NCBI RefSeq assembly: GCF_002915595.1
Contig: NZ_PQGG01000042.1
Location: 1 to 64,000 of the forward strand
Origin: Zhongshania marina
GTDB taxonomy: Bacteria > Pseudomonadota > Gammaproteobacteria > Pseudomonadales > Spongiibacteraceae
Reading direction: 5' to 3'
DNA length: 64,000 nucleotides
In this document: positions 6,803 to 15,077 of the stretch, piece by piece
Layout: every line of letters begins with the position of its first letter
How positions within the stretch are numbered: position 1 is the first letter of the stretch
Translations under genes and position numbers: made by a program
Notes under the pieces: generated by a model
What the model saw: only the letters and a program-made list of their open reading frames with translations
The model's database searches: none
What the model was told of the DNA's origin: nothing

Positions 6803-7930
6803 ATGGCAGAGAACGAAGACGGTCAGGAACGCACAGAAGAGGCATCGGCCAAGAAATTGGCCGATGCCAAAAAGAAGGGGCAGGTAACACGCTCAAAAGA
6901 ACTCACCACCATGATGGTGACGGTTGGCGGTGCGGCCATGCTGTTGTTTATGGGGGGGGAGCTGGCACTCGCTTTAAAAGAGCTTTTGGCGGGCAGTTTG
7001 TCGCCGGAGTTTTTATTGGTAGAAAACGAATCCCTAATCGTATCGCGCCTTTACCAAACGCTGGTGTCAGGCCTACTTACCATTTGGCCGATACTCGCTA
7101 TCGCGCTAGTTGCGGTATTGGTGTCGTCAACGATCCTGGGTGGCTGGACCTTTAGCTTAAGTGTTAAGCCGGAACGTATGGATCCGATAAAGGGCATTGC
7201 CAAATTATTTTCTCTGCGTAGCTTGGGCGAGCTCGGTAAATCCATTTTAAAAATGGTGTTTATTGGCGTGGCGGCGGTGTGGTTACTGTCGGGGATGGCA
7301 GATGATATTTTGGCATTGGGGCTGCAGGCCCCTAAAGATGCCATTGCCCATAGTGCGCAGCTACTGGTGTGGTTTTTCTTTATAGTGAGTTTACCGTTAG
7401 TGGCGATAGCGGCGGTGGATGTGCCGTGGCAAATTTGGAATTTTAATAAAGAATTGAAAATGACTCGTCAAGAGGTGCGCGACGAGCATAAGGAATCCGA
7501 CGGTCGTCCAGAGGTGAAAGCCAAGCTGCGAGAAATGCAGCAAGCCGCCGCAAACAACCGCATGATGGAGAAGGTCCCGACTGCAGACGTTATCATCACC
7601 AACCCCACCCACTTTGCCGTCGCCTTGAAATACGACGAAGCGCGTATGGCTGCACCTATGCTTTTGGCTAAAGGTGCTGACAATATTGCCGCCAAAATTC
7701 GTGAACTGGCTGCCGAACACGATGTGCTGATTGTAGAGTCACCGCGTTTGGCGAGGGCGGTGTTTGCCAGCACGGATTTAGACGCAGAAATTCCCGGCGG
7801 CCTGTATTTAGCCGTTGCGCAAATTTTGACCTATGTATACCAATTGCGCAGCTGGGAAACGATGGGTGGCGACTATCCAGAAGCACCGGAACCAGAGGTG
7901 GCGGATGAATACCTAGGTAATCTGCTGTAA
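6803..7930 (+). CDS. flhB: Flagellar export switch protein FlhB
   Basis: 375 residues: a basic N-terminus (EDGQERTEEASAKKLADAKKKG), four membrane helices within residues 30-210 and a cytoplasmic domain with the autocleavage motif NPTH at residues 267-270. Self-cleavage between N and P is the family's mechanism for switching export from rod-hook to filament substrates. All motif residues are intact. It ends the first flagellar transcript; flhA starts 134 bases later behind its own promoter. Confidence 0.95.
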   Translation: MAENEDGQERTEEASAKKLADAKKKGQVTRSKELTTMMVTVGGAAMLLFMGGELALALKELLAGSLSPEFLLVENESLIVSRLYQTLVSGLLTIWPILAIALVAVLVSSTILGGWTFSLSVKPERMDPIKGIAKLFSLRSLGELGKSILKMVFIGVAAVWLLSGMADDILALGLQAPKDAIAHSAQLLVWFFFIVSLPLVAIAAVDVPWQIWNFNKELKMTRQEVRDEHKESDGRPEVKAKLREMQQAAANNRMMEKVPTADVIITNPTHFAVALKYDEARMAAPMLLAKGADNIAAKIRELAAEHDVLIVESPRLARAVFASTDLDAEIPGGLYLAVAQILTYVYQLRSWETMGGDYPEAPEPEVADEYLGNLL

Positions 7931-7964
7931 GCGCAGCTAGCATCCGTATTTACCCTTATATTTA

Positions 7965-7982
7965 TTGGCCCCCTTGTTGCAA
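7965..7982 (+). promoter_or_regulatory. Sigma-54 (RpoN) promoter of flhA
   Basis: TTGGCCCCCTTGTTGCAA has GG (7967-7968) and GC (7979-7980) separated by exactly ten bases and retains TTGC at -12; the -24 box TGGCCC deviates from TGGCAC at one base. It would start transcription near 7992, about 70 bases before flhA. In Pseudomonas the flhA unit is likewise RpoN and FleQ dependent. Confidence 0.7.
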
Positions 7983-8064
7983 CTCTATTCTATAACGACG
8001 AAATATTGGCGCATTAGTAGTGTGTCCACTACTGCTCAACACGTTACAGATAAGAGATTAAGGT

Positions 8065-10170
8065 ATGGCGACACAAGCACTAGCAATGCCGGGATGGCTA
8101 CAAAAGACCGCAGATAGCGGTATTGGTGTGTTGCTATTGCTTGTTGCGTGTTTAGGTATGCTCGTTATACCCATGCCGCCGTTCCTGCTGGATTTATTGT
8201 TTACCTTCAATATTACCTTGTCTTTGGTCATTATTTTGGCGGTTATTTACGTCGAGCGGCCCATCGATTTCTCGGTTTTTCCTACGGTTTTGCTATTGGC
8301 AACCTTGCTGCGTTTGGCCTTGAACGTGGCTTCAACCCGCGTGGTGTTATTAGAAGGCCACAGTGGCCCCGGCGCTGCGGGTAAGGTAATTGAATCCTTT
8401 GGTGAATTTGTTATCGGCGGTAATTACGTTGTCGGTATCGTGGTGTTTATTATCTTGGTTGTTATCAACTTCGTGGTGGTGACCAAAGGTGCGGGGCGGG
8501 TTTCAGAGGTGACGGCACGTTTCACCCTTGACGCGATGCCCGGCAAGCAAATGGCAATAGACTCCGATTTAAATGCGGGTCTTTTGAATCAAGAAGAGGC
8601 GAGTCGTCGTCGTGAAGAAGTCCGCACCGAGGCAGACTTCTACGGCTCAATGGACGGTGCCAGTAAGTTTGTGCGCGGCGATGCGGTTGCCGGCATTATG
8701 ATTTTGTTTATAAATGTTATTGGCGGCTTGGGTGTGGGCATGGCCCAGCACGGTTTGTCGTTCTCTCAGGCCATGCATAATTACACGCTGCTGACCATTG
8801 GTGACGGTTTGGTGGCGCAGCTACCTTCACTGCTGCTGTCTACGGCGGTGGCGATTATTGTTACCCGTATCTCTCGCTCACAAAATATGGGGCAGCAAAT
8901 TGTTGGTCAAATGTTTGCCAACCCCAATGTCTTGTACATGTCGGCTACCTTGCTAGGTCTTATCGGTATTATCCCCGGCATGCCCAATCTGGTGTTTTTA
9001 CTATTAGCTGCCGCCTGCGGTGGTAGCGGCTGGTGGATGCAGAATCAGAAGAAAAATGCCCCAGAAATTTTAGACGAAGACGAGGGCGTAGAAGATCTTC
9101 CCGCAGCGCGTGAGCCCAGTGAGCTTAACTGGGACGAAGTAACACCGATGGACGTCGTTAGTTTAGAAGTTGGCTATCGCTTAATTCCACTTGTAGACCG
9201 TAATCAAGGTGGTGAGTTAATCGCAAGAATAACCGGCGTGCGCAAAAAATTATCTAAGGATCTTGGGTTTCTAATTCAGCCGGTACATATACGCGACAAC
9301 TTAGAGCTGCAGCCAAGTAGCTATCGCATTCAGTTGCTGGGCGACACCATCGCCCAGGGCGAGATTCAGGCTGGCAAAGAATTGGCGATTAATCCCGGTG
9401 GCGCTCAGGGTAGCTTGCGCGGCGCTGCGACAAAAGATCCCGCCTTTGGTATGGATGCGGTGTGGATCGATTCTAGCCAACGCGATCAGGCGCAAACCCA
9501 AGGCTATACCGTGGTTGATCCCTGTACGGTTATTGCCACTCATCTGAGCCAAATTATCAAACAGCATGCCCATGAATTATTAGGTCATGAAGAAGTGCAG
9601 CAATTATTAGATCGCCTCGCTAAAACAGATCCACGCTTGGTTGAAAACGTCGTGCCCAAGCAATTGCCACTCAGTATTGTGGTTAGGGTTTTACAAAACC
9701 TGCTAAAAGAAGGTGTGTCGATTAGAAGTATTCGCATGATCGCCGAAAGTTTGGCGGAGCAAGCGCCGCGTAGCAAAAATCCTGACGAATTATTGGAGGG
9801 GGTTCGCGTTGCTTTAGGACGAATGATTGTCCAAGAAATCAATGGCTTAGAAGAAGAGTTGCCGGTTTCTGCGCTAGATCCTGATTTGGAACAGTTGTTG
9901 CAAGACATGTTGCGAGGCAATGCTGGGGCCGCAGGATTAGAGCCAGGAATTGCGGAGCGTTTACAGAATGAATTGGCGGATTACAGTCACCGCCAAGAAA
10001 TTGCCGGACAGCCCGCCGTAGTATTGGTATCCCCGTCGATACGCTCTTGGGTATCACGATTTACGCGGCGCAGCGTACCAGGTTTAGCGGTGTTGTCTTA
10101 CAACGAAGTACCAGACAGCAAGCAAGTAAGGTTGCTATCAACCATCGGTCAGCAAGGGCGCCTAAATTAG
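8065..10170 (+). CDS. flhA: Flagellar export apparatus protein FlhA
   Basis: 701 residues. The N-terminal half has about eight membrane helices and contains the FHIPEP family signature region ('RLALNVASTRVVL', then 'VTARFTLDAMPGKQMAIDSDL' around residues 153-175). The C-terminal cytoplasmic domain (about 350-701) forms the nonameric ring that receives chaperone-substrate complexes. FlhA couples export to the proton motive force. Full length and uninterrupted; followed by flhF after 81 bases. Confidence 0.96.
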   Translation: MATQALAMPGWLQKTADSGIGVLLLLVACLGMLVIPMPPFLLDLLFTFNITLSLVIILAVIYVERPIDFSVFPTVLLLATLLRLALNVASTRVVLLEGHSGPGAAGKVIESFGEFVIGGNYVVGIVVFIILVVINFVVVTKGAGRVSEVTARFTLDAMPGKQMAIDSDLNAGLLNQEEASRRREEVRTEADFYGSMDGASKFVRGDAVAGIMILFINVIGGLGVGMAQHGLSFSQAMHNYTLLTIGDGLVAQLPSLLLSTAVAIIVTRISRSQNMGQQIVGQMFANPNVLYMSATLLGLIGIIPGMPNLVFLLLAAACGGSGWWMQNQKKNAPEILDEDEGVEDLPAAREPSELNWDEVTPMDVVSLEVGYRLIPLVDRNQGGELIARITGVRKKLSKDLGFLIQPVHIRDNLELQPSSYRIQLLGDTIAQGEIQAGKELAINPGGAQGSLRGAATKDPAFGMDAVWIDSSQRDQAQTQGYTVVDPCTVIATHLSQIIKQHAHELLGHEEVQQLLDRLAKTDPRLVENVVPKQLPLSIVVRVLQNLLKEGVSIRSIRMIAESLAEQAPRSKNPDELLEGVRVALGRMIVQEINGLEEELPVSALDPDLEQLLQDMLRGNAGAAGLEPGIAERLQNELADYSHRQEIAGQPAVVLVSPSIRSWVSRFTRRSVPGLAVLSYNEVPDSKQVRLLSTIGQQGRLN

Positions 10171-10251
10171 CATGTTTGAAATAGCGTTTAGGGCTGTGAG
10201 AAAGATTAAGTTAATGCATTTCTTGAGAAATGAAATGTGCTGGAGAAGCTT

Positions 10252-11568
10252 ATGCAAGTAAAAAAATATCAAGCCGCTGACACTCAGCAAGCGATGCGTC
10301 TGGTACGCGCATCACACGGCCCTGACGCGGTTATATTAGATTGTCGCAGTATTGCGGGTGGTGTCGAAGTTGTTGTCAGCCTTGAAGAACTGATTGAAAG
10401 CAGCGCGCCGGCCACAGCGAATTTGGCATCTGCGCGTGATACCCGAAGTGAGCGCGAGCCAACGGCCTTAGATGCCTTGTTTAATCGTCGTAAAAAAGCA
10501 GAGGAGCAATCGGCACCTGCTGCTAAGGAGGCAGTTGCGCCTAATCGCGAAACCGCCGCCGGGCCGCAGGTTGTTTGGTCGCAGAATGAAGAACTGCTGA
10601 CCATGAAGCAGGAATTGGCATCGATGAAATCCATGTTGATGGATCAGCTTAAAGGTCATAGCTGGCAACATGCCAGCCATCAAACTCCTGAGTACGAAGA
10701 GCTGAATGCATTTTTGTCGGCAATGGATATTGATCCGGCCTTAGGCAAGCAGCTCCGCGCGGAGATTCCCGCCGACGAGACCGTGAGCTTGCAGCGTGAA
10801 ATGCTAAAAATGCTATTGATTAAAAAATTGTCGGTAGCGACCCCGCCAAGCTCCGGTGCAATTTGCTTAGTTGGTCCGCAGGGCGCGGGTAAAACCACAA
10901 CAATCGCCAAGATTGCCGCGCAATATGTGCTGACTCACGGCCGCAGTGACATCGCGATTCTAACAACCGATACCGCCAGAGTCGGCGCGCAAGAGCAGCT
11001 GCGGGCGTATGGTCGTATATTACAGGTGCCGGTGCATGTTGCCGCAGACGAAGAAGAGGCGGTGAAAACCTATCGCCTACTTCGCAAAAAGAATTTGGTC
11101 CTGATCGACACGGCGGGGATTTCCTTCCGCGACAAGCAGGGCATTAGTGAACTTCATAGTCTGGTGTCGGCCATGCAAGACGTGCAGGTGTTTTTAACTC
11201 TGCCAGCGGATACCGAAAACTATGTGCAAAGCGAAATCATCGACGCTTATTCTGCATTTAATGCCAGAGGCGCAGTGCTAACTCGCATTGACGAGGCCAT
11301 GCGTATCGGCGGCGCAATGTCGAATTTAATTCAGCATCGCCTACCTTTGGTGTGGTGTGCTAATGGCCCGCGAGTGCCGCAAAACTTGTCCGCTGCGGAT
11401 GCCTCAAAATTAGTGAATATGGCTGTTCGCATGACCAAAGCCTTTGAGCATAAGCGCCAGCCGATTACGGTGCCGAAGGAGCCTGAAAAGCAGGCTGAAT
11501 CTGTACCGGCGGAGGTGGCAATGGCTAGGCAAGCTCAGCGTGGTTCGTCGCTAAATGTGCGAGTTTAG
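10252..11568 (+). CDS. flhF: Flagellar placement GTPase FlhF
   Basis: 438 residues from the chosen start, which follows GGAGAAGCT; the alternative GTG 15 bases upstream lacks a binding site. The protein has an N-terminal B domain ('MQVKKYQAADTQQAMRLV'), a variable linker and an SRP-type NG GTPase with P-loop GPQGAGKTTT at residues 208-217 and DTARVGAQEQL and DTAG motifs further on. FlhF recruits the first flagellar components to the cell pole in polar flagellates, with FlhG as its regulator. Its presence suggests polar flagella. Confidence 0.94.
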   Translation: MQVKKYQAADTQQAMRLVRASHGPDAVILDCRSIAGGVEVVVSLEELIESSAPATANLASARDTRSEREPTALDALFNRRKKAEEQSAPAAKEAVAPNRETAAGPQVVWSQNEELLTMKQELASMKSMLMDQLKGHSWQHASHQTPEYEELNAFLSAMDIDPALGKQLRAEIPADETVSLQREMLKMLLIKKLSVATPPSSGAICLVGPQGAGKTTTIAKIAAQYVLTHGRSDIAILTTDTARVGAQEQLRAYGRILQVPVHVAADEEEAVKTYRLLRKKNLVLIDTAGISFRDKQGISELHSLVSAMQDVQVFLTLPADTENYVQSEIIDAYSAFNARGAVLTRIDEAMRIGGAMSNLIQHRLPLVWCANGPRVPQNLSAADASKLVNMAVRMTKAFEHKRQPITVPKEPEKQAESVPAEVAMARQAQRGSSLNVRV

Positions 11569-11708
11569 CGCAATATAATCAAGATGTTAGTGATAGTGCG
11601 TAGATCAATTTTAGGGTAAAGGTCATAAGATAAAAGAACGATAGTTTAAGAATCCGCTGCCATCGATTTTGGGGTGGTGAAAAATGTATCGGGAGAGTGA
11701 TAAAAACA

Positions 11709-12536
11709 ATGAGCGCAGTAAAAGTAATAGCTGTCAGCAGTGGTAAAGGTGGCGTTGGTAAAACCAATGTGTCGGTTAATTTGGCGTGTCAATTAGCGCG
11801 ACGCGGAAACCGGGTCTTGCTGATGGATGCTGACCTTGGTCTTGCCAACGTCGACATTATGTTGGGGCTCAAGCCAAAATGGAATTTGTCTCATGTACTT
11901 GATGGCAAGTGCTCAATTGAGGATGTTTTGGTTCCTGGTCCCGATGGTATTTCTATTATTCCCGCTGCTTCTGGCATCAAGAAAATGGCGGAATTGGGCA
12001 ATGATCAGCACGCGGCGATTGTGCGCTCTTTAAGTTCCTTGAGCGGCGATTACGATGTGATGATTGTCGATACTGCCGCGGGTATCTCAGACAGTGTTAT
12101 TACCTTTAGTCGCGCTAGCCAATATGTATTGGTGGTGGTCACCGACGAACTCACGTCGATGGCGGATGCCTACGCACTTATTAAAGTTATGAACCGCGAC
12201 GCGGGTATAAAGCGCTTTAAAGTGCTGCGCAATATGGTGAATAGCCATGATCAGGCGCGGGATGGTTTCGAGCGTTTAAATGAAGTGGCGCAGCGTTTCT
12301 TGGATGTCACGCTAGAATACGCCGGCTTTATTCCCCGTGATCCGTATTTAATTAAAGCCGACACCCGCCAAAAAGCCGTTAGTGATTTGTACCCTGGTGC
12401 AGAGTCCTCAATGGCGTTTAGACGTTTGGCAGAAGTCGTTGATAAATGGGACATGCCGACAGGTCCCAGTGGCAATATTGAATTCTTTGTAGACCGCATG
12501 TTTAGCGGTGACGCGGTAGCAGGAGCGGCGATGTGA
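11709..12536 (+). CDS. flhG: Flagellar number regulator FlhG (FleN), MinD-like ATPase
   Basis: 275 residues of the ParA/MinD class with a deviant Walker A motif (SSGKGGVGKTNVSVNLA, about residues 8-24), the switch region 'LMDADLGLANVDIMLGL' and 'DTAAGISDSV'. FlhG/FleN limits flagellar number by acting on FlhF and on the FleQ activator. The start at 11709 was preferred because an upstream GTG lies inside the GGGAGAG binding site. It overlaps fliA by four bases. Confidence 0.94.
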   Translation: MSAVKVIAVSSGKGGVGKTNVSVNLACQLARRGNRVLLMDADLGLANVDIMLGLKPKWNLSHVLDGKCSIEDVLVPGPDGISIIPAASGIKKMAELGNDQHAAIVRSLSSLSGDYDVMIVDTAAGISDSVITFSRASQYVLVVVTDELTSMADAYALIKVMNRDAGIKRFKVLRNMVNSHDQARDGFERLNEVAQRFLDVTLEYAGFIPRDPYLIKADTRQKAVSDLYPGAESSMAFRRLAEVVDKWDMPTGPSGNIEFFVDRMFSGDAVAGAAM

Positions 12537-13264
12537 ACGGGCATTCCGCTTACCTAAATGTGCAGTACGGCAGCCGCGAAGAGCTGGTGAGTCGTCACGC
12601 GCCTTTGGTTAAGCGAATTGCCTATCACTTGGTGAGTCGCTTACCGGCGAGTGTCGAAGTCGATGATCTTATTCAAGCGGGCATGATTGGCCTGCTCGAG
12701 GCTGGTAGCAATTACCAAATGGATAAGGGTGCCAGTTTCGAAACCTTTGCCAGTATTCGTATTCGCGGCGCAATGATAGATCAAATGCGTCATAGCGGCT
12801 GGGCGCCGCGCTCTGTTACCCGCCAGCTGCGTGAAATGAGCGAAGCGGTGCGCAAGGTGGAAAGTCGATTGGGTCGAGAAGCTACGGCGAATGATATAGC
12901 CGAAGAAATGGATATTTCACTAGACGAATATCACGATATTTTGCGGGATACCAGTTCAGTTCGTCTTTTTAGTCTCGACCAAATGAGCGAAGGTGAAAAC
13001 GATACCATTGATATTGGTGGGGGAGATGATCGCTATGCTCCCCTAGAGAACGTTTTAGAAGACGGTTTTCAGCACGCTCTAGCCAGCCAAATTAATGAGC
13101 TGCCAGAACGCGAAAAGTTGGTGATGGCCCTGTATTACGAAAACGGCTTGAACCTCAAAGAGATTGGCGAAGTTATGGAAGTGAGTGAGTCGCGGGTCTG
13201 CCAAATTCACAGCCAAGCCATCGTTCGCCTTAAGGGGCGGCTCAGTGAATGGACAGCGGCGTAG
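12533..13264 (+). CDS. fliA: Flagellar sigma factor FliA (sigma-28)
   Basis: 243 residues with sigma-70 regions 2 ('HAPLVKRIAYHLVSRLPASV', 'DDLIQAGMIGLLEA', 'GASFETFASIRIRGAMIDQMR'), 3 and 4 ('LPEREKLVMALYYENGLNLKEIG'). It begins with GTG within the flhG stop (GTGA), and no anti-sigma factor FlgM gene is nearby. FliA directs transcription of late flagellar and chemotaxis genes. In Pseudomonas cheY and cheZ follow at once; here the next gene is a DUF2802 protein. Confidence 0.95.
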   Translation: MNGHSAYLNVQYGSREELVSRHAPLVKRIAYHLVSRLPASVEVDDLIQAGMIGLLEAGSNYQMDKGASFETFASIRIRGAMIDQMRHSGWAPRSVTRQLREMSEAVRKVESRLGREATANDIAEEMDISLDEYHDILRDTSSVRLFSLDQMSEGENDTIDIGGGDDRYAPLENVLEDGFQHALASQINELPEREKLVMALYYENGLNLKEIGEVMEVSESRVCQIHSQAIVRLKGRLSEWTAA

Positions 13265-13312
13265 CGGCGAGCCTCGGCGTGATGAACAGTGCGGTATTAA
13301 GGTGAGATAGCA

Positions 13313-13765
13313 ATGACTAAATATGAGTATTTGCAGTTCCCAATGAAATTCCTTGAGTGGTGCCAAAATTTAAGCGAGGCATCGCTCTTAGGCTTGCTAC
13401 TCAGCTTGGTCGGTATTGGCTTGCTGATGTTTATGTTAAAAGCTCGTCGGGTTGATGGCGGTGTGGCTGAGGTGAAGCAAGAGCCTGCAGACAGCGCTTT
13501 GGTGGCGGCATTGGAGCGCAAGATTGACGATCAAAACTCCGCGATATCGATGCTTGGCGAGAGAATTTTGGCCTTGGAAGAATATTTAGAAATGCTAGGC
13601 GAGCGTCAACAGCGCAGCGACGCAGATAAAAAGGATGCCCGGTTCTACCAACAAGTTAGCACTATGGCTGGCCGAGGTATGGCTGCCCCGGAGTTGGCGC
13701 AGCGCTGCGGCATTTCTGCCAGCGAGGCAGACCTGATTATGGCGCTGTCTAAAAAGGCGCATTAA
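13313..13765 (+). CDS. DUF2802 family membrane-anchored protein
   Basis: 150 residues: one membrane helix at about 24-43, a coiled-coil-like segment (about 62-105) and a C-terminal 'FYQQVSTMAGRGMAAPELAQRCGISASEADLIMAL' type motif characteristic of DUF2802, which has the look of a small helix-turn-helix. Members lie near fliA and chemotaxis genes in Pseudomonas and relatives; the function is unknown. It is 48 bases downstream of fliA and probably part of the same transcript. Confidence 0.75.
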   Translation: MTKYEYLQFPMKFLEWCQNLSEASLLGLLLSLVGIGLLMFMLKARRVDGGVAEVKQEPADSALVAALERKIDDQNSAISMLGERILALEEYLEMLGERQQRSDADKKDARFYQQVSTMAGRGMAAPELAQRCGISASEADLIMALSKKAH

Positions 13766-13813
13766 TGGCGGCTACAGAATAAAAGTCTCAGATCTCCCAA
13801 TAACTAAATATTG

Positions 13814-13846
13814 ACGACGCGTACGTGTAGGCGTACGCTTTGTCGT
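13814..13846 (+). promoter_or_regulatory. Palindromic operator before the yefM-yoeB operon
   Basis: ACGACGCGTACG faces CGTACGC-TTT-GTCGT, giving an inverted repeat whose core GCGTACG-N6-CGTACGC is perfect (13819-13838). It overlaps a TTGACG -35-like hexamer at 13811 and ends 16 bases before yefM. YefM-type antitoxins bind palindromes of this kind in their own promoter; the half-site here (GTAC centre) is similar to the known TGTACA type. Confidence 0.6.
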
Positions 13847-13862
13847 TGGGAGGCACCTTATT

Positions 13863-14105
13863 ATGACCACACTCAAAGTTACTGAAGCCCGTTCCAGACT
13901 CTACGCTCTGATAGATGAAACGGCGAGTAGCCATCAACCCATCGTTATTACTGGCAAACGAGGCAATGCTGTACTTCTGGCCGAGGACGATTGGAACGCG
14001 ATTAACGAAACGCTCTATCTGTTATCACAGCCAAATATGCGTGAATCGATTCGCGAGGGTTTGAACACTGATTTAGACGACTGCTCCCAAGAGTTAGATT
14101 GGTGA
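13863..14105 (+). CDS. yefM: YefM/Phd-family antitoxin
   Basis: 80 residues. The N-terminal DNA-binding domain reads 'TTLKVTEARSRLYALIDE' and contains 'VITGKRGNAVLLAEDDWNAINETLYL', very close to YefM; the acidic C-terminus (DLDDCSQELDW) is the toxin-binding tail. It neutralises the RNase YoeB and represses the operon. A GGGAGG binding site lies seven or so bases ahead. Its stop overlaps the toxin start (TGATG). Confidence 0.92.
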   Translation: MTTLKVTEARSRLYALIDETASSHQPIVITGKRGNAVLLAEDDWNAINETLYLLSQPNMRESIREGLNTDLDDCSQELDW

Positions 14106-14365
14106 TGTGGTCGCTCCATTACACTAAACAAGCACAAAAGGACGCGCGCAAATTAGCGTCATCAGGTCTTAAAGAAAAAGCCCAAGAATTATTAAAGCTC
14201 ATTGAGAATAATCCCTTTCAAAATCCCCCGCCTTACGAAAAGCTGATTGGTGATTTAGCCGGTGCTTATTCTCGTAGAATAAATATTCAGCATCGCTTGG
14301 TTTACCAAGTATTGGAAGAGCAGAAAGCTGTCAAAGTATTGCGTCTATGGACTCACTACGAGTAG
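14105..14365 (+). CDS. yoeB: YoeB/Txe-family mRNA interferase toxin
   Basis: 86 residues of the RelE superfamily: 'WSLHYTKQAQKDARKLASSGLKEKA', 'PFQNPPPYEKLIGDLAGAYSRRIN' and 'QHRLVYQV', ending LWTHYE. The basic and histidine residues near the C-terminus correspond to the catalytic set of YoeB, which cleaves mRNA in the ribosomal A site. The ATG at 14105 overlaps the antitoxin stop; a further in-frame TTG six bases upstream is less likely. The locus lies between flagellar genes and an SMR transporter, a typical place for a mobile stress module. Confidence 0.92.
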   Translation: MWSLHYTKQAQKDARKLASSGLKEKAQELLKLIENNPFQNPPPYEKLIGDLAGAYSRRINIQHRLVYQVLEEQKAVKVLRLWTHYE

Positions 14366-14503
14366 CCCTTATCGTCGTTTGGCGTAGAGTGCGGCCCAAT
14401 CTATCTGAGCATGTATTTCATTTCTATCGTTCTCTTGGCTTTCCGTTACACTGCACTCAGCCGCCTAACTTGGCGGCTATCTTCTTGGTTGTTGAGGTAA
14501 GTT

Positions 14504-14839
14504 ATGAACGCGTATATATACTTGGCGATAGCAATCATTTCTGAGGTCATCGCCACCAGTGCATTGAAATCATCGGACGGCTTTTCAAAGTTGATGCCTA
14601 GCATCGCGGTTGTGCTTGGCTATGGCATTGCATTTTATTGCTTGTCCATTGTGCTGCGCACCATGCCTGTTGGGATTACCTACGCCATTTGGTCGGGCTT
14701 GGGGGTGGTACTAATAGCCATTGTCGGCCTGCTTTATTACGGTCAGAGACTGGATTTGCCCGCCTTGTTGGGAATGTGTTTAATCGTGGCTGGCGTCGTG
14801 GTGATTAATGTGTTCTCAAACAGTGTGACTCATCAATAG
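14504..14839 (+). CDS. SMR family multidrug/quaternary ammonium efflux protein
   Basis: 111 residues with four membrane helices. The first carries the essential glutamate in 'AIISEVIATSALKSS' (E14), and 'TMPVGITYAIWSGLGVVLI' is the strongly conserved second signature. Such EmrE/SugE relatives work as antiparallel dimers that exchange drugs or guanidinium for protons. The KSSDGF loop favours the QacE/EmrE type over the guanidinium exporters, but no riboswitch upstream was seen to decide. It stands alone, 138 bases after yoeB. Confidence 0.88.
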   Translation: MNAYIYLAIAIISEVIATSALKSSDGFSKLMPSIAVVLGYGIAFYCLSIVLRTMPVGITYAIWSGLGVVLIAIVGLLYYGQRLDLPALLGMCLIVAGVVVINVFSNSVTHQ

Positions 14840-14920
14840 CTGGCTACGGCCTCAAAACGTCAGTTCGATTAACGATAATTCCCGCCATAAAGCAATTCTG
14901 CTATAGTCTCGCTCGAAAAA

Positions 14921-15011
14921 CCTAAGGGGTGGCTGCGGCCTGAGATGCGATTGTGTAAAGCAATCTGCAAACCCTTGAACCTGATCCGGTTAATACCGGC
15001 GTAGGAATAGG
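14921..15011 (+). promoter_or_regulatory. TPP (thiamine pyrophosphate) riboswitch
   Basis: The THI element is well preserved: GGGGTG at 14926, CTGAGAT around 14939, ACCCTTGAACCTGATC around 14971-14986 and GTTAATACCGGCGTAGGAA ending near 15007. P1 can be closed by CCTA (14921-14924) and TAGG (15008-15011). It lies 67 bases ahead of the TonB receptor gene and would switch the thiamine-uptake operon off when TPP is plentiful. Confidence 0.95.
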
Positions 15012-15077
15012 TGTAAGGTCGAAAATCCTCTTCTAGCGCGTACCGGGTCTCTTAGTTTTAATACTTATGAGAGAGCC

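Noticed and set aside
14347-14544. 65-residue open frame between yoeB and the SMR gene
   Set aside because: Overlaps both neighbours in another frame and shows no coding features.
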